From Firmicutes bacterium CAG:95 (GTDB lineage Bacteria > Bacillota > Clostridia > Lachnospirales > Lachnospiraceae), in the NCBI GenBank assembly GCA_000438155.1, contig FR902868.1, positions 1 through 11,313 of the forward strand: a stretch of 11,313 bases of DNA, read 5' to 3'. The position numbers and the translations under genes are program-made. This document shows positions 6,555 through 11,313 of this stretch, one piece after another. The first letter of the stretch is position 1, and every line of letters starts with the position of its first letter. Below the pieces are notes generated by a model. That model was not told the origin of the DNA. It worked only from the letters and a program-made list of their open reading frames with translations, and ran no database searches.

Positions 6555-7490
6555 ATGGCGGGTTTAAGAGAGATTCAGGGCAGGATCAGAAGCATCGAGG
6601 ATACACGTAAGATTACAGGTGCAATGTATATGATCTCATCTACCAAACTGAAAAAGGCAAAAAAGGATCTGGAAAAGACGGAACCATATTTTTATATGCT
6701 GCAGTCTACCATTGAGCGTATCATGCGCCATCTTCCGGAAATGGAGCATCCGTATTTCGAAGATACTTCCAAAGAGGCTTCCAGGATAGGACTGCTGGTG
6801 ATTACCGGAGATAAGGGACTGGCGGGGGCTTATAATCATAATGTCCTGAAGCTGGCACAGCAGTTTCTGGACTGCGCCGGAAAGCAGGTGAGCCTGTTTG
6901 TGGTAGGAGAACTGGGAAGACAATATTTTGCAGGTCGGAAGATCCCGATTGCAGAGAATTTTACCTATACCGTTCAGGATCCGACCTTTGACAGAGCCAG
7001 ATGGATCTGCAATATTCTGATTGAAAAATATATGACAGGCGAAATTGAAGAGCTGCATGTTATTTATACCCGTATGGAAAACAGTATGCTGTGTCAGGCA
7101 GAGGATAAAAAGCTTCTGCCATTGTCCGGAAAACAGCTTCCGGCTCCGCCTGCCGATGTATATCAGGAAGAATTTAAACTGGAGCCTTCCGCCAGGGATG
7201 CTGTAGATATGATCGTGCCAAATTATCTGGCAGGTTTTATTTATGGAGCTCTGGTAGAGGCCTTCTGCAGTGAACAGAATGACCGGATGCTTGCGATGGA
7301 GGCAGCTACGGATAATGCAGATAAGCTGCTGCATGATTTGAATATTCTGTATAATCGTGCAAGACAGGCACAGATTACGCAGGAAATTACTGAGGTGTCA
7401 AGCGGAGCACGTGCACAGCGCAAAAAACGTAACAACAAGAAGAAACGGGCTGCAATGCTGCAGCGGAGAATAGAAGAGGTGAATGTGTGA
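6555..7490 (+). CDS. atpG: ATP synthase F1 subunit gamma with basic C-terminal extension
   Basis: This 311-residue protein is the central rotor shaft that drives the three catalytic sites. The N-terminal coiled-coil arm is clear (LREIQGRIRSIEDTRKITGAM, 4-24), the Rossmann-like middle contains ITGDKGLAGAYN (83-94), and the C-terminal helix has RARQAQITQEITEV (268-281). Typical bacterial gamma ends about four to six residues later. Here about 26 more residues follow (286-311), of which 11 of the first 20 are Arg or Lys. In known structures the gamma C-terminus lies at the top of the alpha3-beta3 ring, so this tail could emerge next to delta. The ATG is 1 nt after the delta-alpha stop, with AGGTGG 9 nt upstream, so translation is probably coupled. 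The stop overlaps the atpD start in TGATG. Confidence 0.95.
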   Translation: MAGLREIQGRIRSIEDTRKITGAMYMISSTKLKKAKKDLEKTEPYFYMLQSTIERIMRHLPEMEHPYFEDTSKEASRIGLLVITGDKGLAGAYNHNVLKLAQQFLDCAGKQVSLFVVGELGRQYFAGRKIPIAENFTYTVQDPTFDRARWICNILIEKYMTGEIEELHVIYTRMENSMLCQAEDKKLLPLSGKQLPAPPADVYQEEFKLEPSARDAVDMIVPNYLAGFIYGALVEAFCSEQNDRMLAMEAATDNADKLLHDLNILYNRARQAQITQEITEVSSGARAQRKKRNNKKKRAAMLQRRIEEVNV

Positions 7491-8887
7491 TGGAAAAAGG
7501 AAAAATCATACAGATATCGGGTCCTGTCGTTGATGTAATGTTTGAAAAGGGACCACTTCCACATATTAAAGAAGCGCTTACTGTAGAGAACCAGGGAAAG
7601 CAATGCGTCATGGAGGTGGCAAAGCAGCTTGGTAATAATATCATCCGCTGTATTATGCTTTCTGCCAGTGAGGGACTTTGCAGGGATATGGAGGTGACAC
7701 CGACGGGAGCCGGAATTACGGTTCCGGTAGGAGAAAAGACTCTGGGAAGATTATTTAATGTTCTGGGAGAAGCCATTGATGGCGGAGAACCGGTTACAGA
7801 CAGTAAAAGGTGGTGTATTCACAGAAAACCGCCGACATTTGAAGAGCAGAGCCCTGTGGTAGAGATTCTGGAGACAGGAATCAAGGTAATTGATCTTCTG
7901 GCGCCCTATGCCAAGGGAGGTAAAATCGGACTGTTTGGAGGTGCCGGTGTAGGAAAGACTGTTCTGATCCAGGAGCTGATCCGTAATATCGCGACAGAAC
8001 ACGGAGGTTATTCCATCTTTACGGGTGTCGGTGAGCGTTCGAGGGAAGGAAATGATCTATGGACCGAAATGAAGGCATCCGGTGTTCTTGAAAAGACAGC
8101 GCTTGTGTTCGGTCAGATGAACGAGCCGCCCGGAGCCCGTATGAGAGTTGCAGAAACAGGTCTGACAATGGCAGAATATTTCCGGGATGAAATGAACCAG
8201 AATGTGCTTTTGTTTATTGATAATATTTTCCGTTATGTACAGGCGGGCAGTGAGGTATCCGCACTGCTTGGACGTATGCCGTCTGCTGTTGGTTATCAGC
8301 CCACACTGGCTACGGAAATGGGTGAATTACAGGAAAGAATTGCGTCGACAAGAAAGGGCTCTGTTACTTCGGTACAGGCAGTTTATGTGCCGGCCGACGA
8401 CCTGACAGACCCGGCACCGGCTACCACATTTGCCCATCTGGATGCGACCACTGTTCTTTCAAGAAAAATTGTTGAACAGGGAATTTATCCGGCGGTTGAT
8501 CCGCTGGAATCCTCATCACGTATTCTGGAAGCAGACATAGTGGGACAGGAGCATTATGAAACAGCCAGAAAGGTGCAGGAAATGCTGCAGAAATATAAGG
8601 AACTGCAGGATATTATTGCAATTCTCGGTATGGAGGAGCTGTCTGAGGAGGATAAACTCACGGTGAACCGTGCAAGAAAGATTCAGAGATTCCTTTCCCA
8701 GCCCTTTCATGTGGCAGAAAACTTTACCGGTATTCCGGGAAAATATGTGCCGCTTAAGGATACGATACGTGGCTTTCAGGCAATTATTAACGGAGAGGCA
8801 GATGCCTATCCGGAGGCTGCTTTCTTTAATGTTGGAACCATTGAGGATGTGGCAGAAAAGGCGAAGAGCATGGAAAGTGCTCTGTAG
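7490..8887 (+). CDS. atpD: ATP synthase F1 subunit beta (catalytic)
   Basis: This 465-residue protein carries the ATP-making sites. It has an N-terminal beta-barrel (GKIIQISGPVVDV, 4-16), Walker A GGAGVGKT (150-157) with Lys156, and catalytic Glu182 in GERSREG. Walker B is LLFIDN (240-245, Asp244) and the adenine-pocket segment is QAGSEVSALLGRMPSAVGYQPTLA. The lever motif is EELSEED (382-388), a conservative form of DELSEED. The usual IFRFTQAGSE reads IFRYVQAGSE, a mild variant. All catalytic residues are present and length is normal. The ATG at 7490 overlaps the atpG stop (TGATG), with AGAGGTG 8 nt upstream; the GTG one codon earlier is less likely. A 93-bp gap with hairpins separates it from atpC. 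Confidence 0.97.
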   Translation: MEKGKIIQISGPVVDVMFEKGPLPHIKEALTVENQGKQCVMEVAKQLGNNIIRCIMLSASEGLCRDMEVTPTGAGITVPVGEKTLGRLFNVLGEAIDGGEPVTDSKRWCIHRKPPTFEEQSPVVEILETGIKVIDLLAPYAKGGKIGLFGGAGVGKTVLIQELIRNIATEHGGYSIFTGVGERSREGNDLWTEMKASGVLEKTALVFGQMNEPPGARMRVAETGLTMAEYFRDEMNQNVLLFIDNIFRYVQAGSEVSALLGRMPSAVGYQPTLATEMGELQERIASTRKGSVTSVQAVYVPADDLTDPAPATTFAHLDATTVLSRKIVEQGIYPAVDPLESSSRILEADIVGQEHYETARKVQEMLQKYKELQDIIAILGMEELSEEDKLTVNRARKIQRFLSQPFHVAENFTGIPGKYVPLKDTIRGFQAIINGEADAYPEAAFFNVGTIEDVAEKAKSMESAL

Positions 8888-8907
8888 GCAGACATAATCT
8901 GTTCAAA

Positions 8908-8929
8908 GCTGTGTGCAGCCGTACGCAGC
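8908..8929 (+). other. Small intercistronic hairpin after atpD
   Basis: GCTGTGT (8908-8914) can pair with ACGCAGC (8923-8929) over 7 bp including one G-U pair, with an 8-base loop. It lies 20 bp after the atpD stop and has no T run. It could protect or pause the transcript with the second hairpin at 8938-8962, but it is short and may be chance. Confidence 0.3.
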
Positions 8930-8937
8930 GTTTCATT

Positions 8938-8962
8938 CAGCCGGAGTCCATATCTCCGGCTG
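8938..8962 (+). other. Stable hairpin just upstream of the atpC ribosome site
   Basis: CAGCCGGAG (8938-8946) and CTCCGGCTG (8954-8962) form a perfect 9-bp GC-rich stem with a 7-base loop. The stem ends 5 nt before the AAAGGAG (8968-8974) that serves the atpC ATG at 8981. No T run follows, so it is not an intrinsic terminator. A role in mRNA processing, stability or tuning of epsilon synthesis is plausible but unproven. Confidence 0.6.
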
Positions 8963-8980
8963 GGCTGAAAGGAGTTTGGA

Positions 8981-9397
8981 ATGTCAGAATTTTATCTGAA
9001 AATGATTTCCAGTAATGGAGTGTTTTATGAAGGAATGTGCAACTCACTGATTGTTCCGGCACCGGATGGGGAAAGAGCTGTCATGGCGCATCACGAGGAG
9101 CTGATGATCGCTGTGACAGAAGGAGAAGCCAGGTTTCGTAAGCAGGAAGGAGAAGACTTCAGCTGTGTTGTGGTAGGACGTGGCTATTGCCAGGTGGCAA
9201 ACAACAGAGTGGTATTTCTGGCAGAAACTATGGAAAGACCGGAAGAGATTGATGAAAAACGTGCCAGAGAGGCTCTCGAACGTGCGAACGAACGTCTGCG
9301 TCAGAAGCAGAGTATCCGTGAATATCATATGACCAGAGCTGCCATGGCAAGAGCCCTTGCCAGAATCAGGGAAACGGAAAAATATGCAGGGCATTAA
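8981..9397 (+). CDS. atpC: ATP synthase F1 subunit epsilon
   Basis: This 138-residue protein has the two expected parts. Residues 1-85 form a beta-sandwich (FYLKMISSNGVFYEG, SLIVPAPDGERAVMAHHEELMIAV) that docks on gamma and the c-ring. Residues 88-132 form an Arg- and Ala-rich helical hairpin that can inhibit ATP hydrolysis. IDEKRA at 90-95 matches the I/L-D-x-x-R-A motif linked to ATP binding by the Bacillus epsilon C-terminal domain, so ATP-sensitive inhibition is possible. The full-length hairpin suggests inhibition has not been lost. AAAGGAG lies 6 nt before the ATG. It is the last gene of the operon, set apart from atpD by 93 bp with a stable hairpin and followed by a strong terminator. 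Confidence 0.95.
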   Translation: MSEFYLKMISSNGVFYEGMCNSLIVPAPDGERAVMAHHEELMIAVTEGEARFRKQEGEDFSCVVVGRGYCQVANNRVVFLAETMERPEEIDEKRAREALERANERLRQKQSIREYHMTRAAMARALARIRETEKYAGH

Positions 9398-9427
9398 TGC
9401 TGGTAATAAGTATCTGGTTAAAACAGC

Positions 9428-9466
9428 AAAAGACCGCTGCTCCTTGACGGAGTCAGCGGTCTTTTT
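9428..9466. terminator. Strong intrinsic terminator of the ATP synthase operon, probably bidirectional
   Basis: AAAAGACCGCTG (9428-9439) pairs with CAGCGGTCTTTT (9454-9465). The stem is extended by CTCC/GGAG (9440-9443, 9449-9452) past a single bulged T at 9453, with a 5-base loop. A run of five T (9462-9466) follows on the plus strand. On the minus strand the stem is followed by a T-rich tail (TTTTGCTGTTTT), 34 bp after the stop of the convergent amt gene, so it likely ends both transcripts. Confidence 0.92.
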
Positions 9467-9499
9467 CACAACAACATTTATAGGAGCTATGTAAAGAGA

Positions 9500-11248
9500 T
9501 TACTCAACATCCTGAAGTGCATCGTAATCTTCTTCGCCGGTACGAATCTTTACAACCTTGTCAACGTTGTATACGAAGATCTTTCCATCACCGATATGTC
9601 CGGTGTACAGAGCCTTCTTGGCAGCTTCAATAACATCCTCAACAGGAATCTTGCTGACAACAACCTCGACCTTAACCTTAGGAAGTAAAGTTGCATCCAT
9701 TTCAACGCCTCGGTACATTTCACCGGCACCCTTCTGGATACCACAACCCATAACCTGTGTAACGGTCATGCCGGTAACACCTAAGTCGTTCATGGCTTTC
9801 TTTAAGTAATCGTATCTGGAAAGCTTTGCAATAATCACAATCTTATGAATACCTGTATCAAGGGAAACAGGAGCGGCAACAACCTTTACGGAAGCGTTCT
9901 TTGCAGCAGGTGAAGCTGCTTCGTAGGAATCGCTGCCAAGACTTGTGTTGGCATTTGTTTCCATCGTCATGGTGTTGGAAATATCCATGATGCTGAATCC
10001 GGAATAAGCAGATGCAAGACCATGCTCGGTAGGATCCAGACCAACAATTTCTTCTTCTTCCGTGACTCTTAATCCAACGGTTGCTTTAATAATTAAGAAG
10101 GTAATCGTAATGGTAACAGCGGTCCAGGCAGCAACACTGACAAAGCCAAGAAGCTGTAAGCCAAACAGATGGAAGCCACCACCATAGAATAAACCGGTAT
10201 ATGAATCATTTCCGGGAGCAGAGGTGGTTGCAAATAAACCAACTGCCAGGGTACCCCAGATACCGTTTAAGCAGTGAACTGCTACGGCACCAACCGGATC
10301 ATCAACGCGGAGCTTGTAATCTAACAGCCAGACACCGAATACAACTAAAACACCGGATACGGCACCAATAACAATGGCACCGAAAGCATCGGTTACATCA
10401 CAGCCGGCAGTTATTGCAACAAGACCTGCAAGGGATGCATTCAGACACATGGAAACATCAGGCTTGCCATACTTAATCCAGGTAAAAATCATACATACAA
10501 CGGTAGCAATTGCAGGCGCAATGGTCGTTGTTACAAAAATGGATCCGAGCTGCTCTACGCTTGTGGCTGCAGCACCGTTAAAGCCATACCAGCCGAGCCA
10601 GAGAATGAATACACCGAGTGCACCGATTGTAATGTTGTGACCGGGGAAAGCATTTACCTTTATGATTTTGCCGCTTTCATCCTTTGTGTATTTACCGATA
10701 CGGGGGCCTAAGAGAGCAGCACCGATTAATGCGGAAATACCACCAACCATGTGGATGGCACAGGAGCCTGCAAAATCATGGAAGCCTAACTGGGATAACC
10801 AGCCGCCGCCCCAGATCCAGTGTGCCTCAATGGGGTAGATCAATGCAGATATTACTGCGGAATAAATACAATAGGATAAAAATTTGGTTCTTTCTGCCAT
10901 GGCGCCGGAAACGATGGTTGCAGTCGTTGCACAGAATACCAGGTTGAATACGAAATTGGACCAGTCAAAGTCTGCGTAGCTGGTGAAAATATCAAACCCC
11001 GGCTTACCAATGAGACCGACCAGATCCTCACCAAGTAAGAGGCTGAAACCAATTAAAATAAATACTACGGTACCAATACAAAAATCCATCAAATTCTTCA
11101 TGATGATGTTACCGGTATTCTTGGCTCTGGTAAAACCAGCCTCCACCATTGCAAAACCGGCCTGCATCCAGAACACCAGCGCTGCGCCAATCAAGAACCA
11201 GACGCTGAAAACTTCACTGCTTACGGCACTTAAAATTTCTTCTGTCAT
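9500..11248 (-). CDS. amt: Ammonium transporter fused to a C-terminal PII (GlnK-like) domain
   Basis: This 582-residue protein joins two parts. Residues 1-395 are an Amt/MEP channel with about 11 membrane segments. They include Asp158 and the pore histidines His166 and His325, Phe105 in FCATTATIVSGAMAER, Trp146 in HWIWGGGW, and the cytoplasmic tail motif GLDPTEHGLASAYSGF (403-418). A hydrophilic linker rich in Ser, Asn, Ala and Thr (about 424-465) leads to a complete PII domain (467-582). That domain has GCGIQKGAGEMYRGVEM as T-loop, LLPKVKVEVVV, TGHIGDGKIFV and IRTGEEDYDAL. PII trimers normally plug Amt trimers; here the plug is tethered. The T-loop Tyr used for uridylylation in enteric PII (Tyr51) is Met517, while the nearby Tyr512 and Gln505 remain. 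Control is therefore probably by ATP/ADP and 2-oxoglutarate. AAAGGAGGAG lies 9 nt before the ATG. Confidence 0.96.
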   Translation of the reverse strand: MTEEILSAVSSEVFSVWFLIGAALVFWMQAGFAMVEAGFTRAKNTGNIIMKNLMDFCIGTVVFILIGFSLLLGEDLVGLIGKPGFDIFTSYADFDWSNFVFNLVFCATTATIVSGAMAERTKFLSYCIYSAVISALIYPIEAHWIWGGGWLSQLGFHDFAGSCAIHMVGGISALIGAALLGPRIGKYTKDESGKIIKVNAFPGHNITIGALGVFILWLGWYGFNGAAATSVEQLGSIFVTTTIAPAIATVVCMIFTWIKYGKPDVSMCLNASLAGLVAITAGCDVTDAFGAIVIGAVSGVLVVFGVWLLDYKLRVDDPVGAVAVHCLNGIWGTLAVGLFATTSAPGNDSYTGLFYGGGFHLFGLQLLGFVSVAAWTAVTITITFLIIKATVGLRVTEEEEIVGLDPTEHGLASAYSGFSIMDISNTMTMETNANTSLGSDSYEAASPAAKNASVKVVAAPVSLDTGIHKIVIIAKLSRYDYLKKAMNDLGVTGMTVTQVMGCGIQKGAGEMYRGVEMDATLLPKVKVEVVVSKIPVEDVIEAAKKALYTGHIGDGKIFVYNVDKVVKIRTGEEDYDALQDVE

Positions 11249-11265
11249 AATACATCTCCTCCTTT

Positions 11266-11305
11266 AAAGTAAAACGGCGTGTACACTTAAGAAAGTATAC
11301 ACGCC
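11266..11305 (-). terminator. Leader terminator (attenuator) upstream of amt
   Basis: In the minus-strand RNA, bases 11305-11293 pair with 11288-11276 to form a 13-bp stem (GGCGUGUAUACUU with AAGUGUACACGCC, one U-G pair) closed by a UCUU tetraloop. A U-rich tail GUUUUACUUU (11275-11266) follows directly, just before the AAAGGAGGAG of amt. This has the form of an intrinsic terminator inside the 5' leader, so amt expression is probably set by read-through. Alternatively it could end a gene lying beyond the window, but its closeness to the amt ribosome site favours attenuation. Confidence 0.7.
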
Positions 11306-11312
11306 ATTGTGT
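11299..11312 (-). promoter_or_regulatory. Candidate ANTAR-target hairpin (second hairpin, partial element at window edge)
   Basis: The minus-strand RNA can form ACAC (11312-11309) paired with GUGU (11302-11299) around the hexaloop AAUGGC, with A at loop position 1 and G at position 4. Those two loop bases are the known hallmark of RNA hairpins bound by ANTAR proteins. Loop and 3' arm overlap the 5' arm of the terminator at 11276-11305, so the two folds exclude each other, as in ANTAR antitermination. Only 4 bp of stem are visible, and the first hairpin expected upstream lies past the window end. Confidence 0.5.
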
Positions 11313-11313
11313 C

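Noticed and set aside
6636..7334. 232-codon open frame on the minus strand
   Set aside because: It is antisense to atpG, which is an unmistakable gamma subunit. The sequence is Cys-, His- and Ile-rich as expected for a shadow frame, and no ribosome site is seen.
8938..8962. Intrinsic terminator between atpD and atpC
   Set aside because: The stem is strong but no T run follows and the atpC ribosome site comes at once, so it is listed as an intercistronic hairpin instead.

Overview
The window looks like chromosomal DNA of an anaerobic low-to-mid GC Firmicute of class Clostridia, most likely a Lachnospiraceae relative. This rests on strong AGGAGG-type ribosome sites, the DapL route to diaminopimelate, an ANTAR antiterminator next to glutamine synthetase, and the style of the F-type ATPase proteins. 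No genus can be named from the sequence alone. There are no tRNA or rRNA genes, insertion sequences, CRISPR arrays or phage genes.

Layout. (1) Positions 1-1863, plus strand: the last codons of a type I glutamine synthetase (glnA), an ANTAR-domain RNA-binding regulator whose receiver domain has lost its phospho-acceptor Asp, and dapL (LL-diaminopimelate aminotransferase). They are tightly spaced and probably form one transcript. A perfect hairpin at 1877-1899 separates them from a convergent LysR-type regulator (1908-2855, minus). (2) Positions 2856-3041 are a divergent control region with a 12-bp inverted repeat that runs into a TATAAT box. (3) Positions 3042-9397, plus strand: a complete F1Fo ATP synthase operon in the order a, c, b, delta-alpha, gamma, beta, epsilon, ending at a strong terminator (9428-9466) that probably works in both directions. 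(4) Positions 9500-11248, minus strand: an Amt ammonium channel fused to a C-terminal PII (GlnK-like) domain. Its 5' leader, which runs to the window edge, holds a terminator hairpin overlapping a hexaloop hairpin of the ANTAR-target type.

The most unusual protein is the fusion of ATP synthase delta and alpha in one frame. F1 normally has three alpha and one delta, so an obligatory fusion would give three deltas. At the exact domain junction there is an in-frame ATG (5030) with a well-spaced AAAGAGG, which would yield a normal-length free alpha. One gene might therefore make both fused and free alpha. The gamma subunit also carries an unusual basic C-terminal tail.

The second theme is nitrogen. 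Glutamine synthetase, an ANTAR antiterminator, an Amt-PII fusion lacking the uridylylation Tyr, and a leader that looks like an ANTAR-controlled terminator all sit within 11 kb. A reasonable inference is that the ANTAR protein at 86-634 controls read-through into the amt gene. The ATP synthase operon lies between the two nitrogen loci without an obvious functional link.
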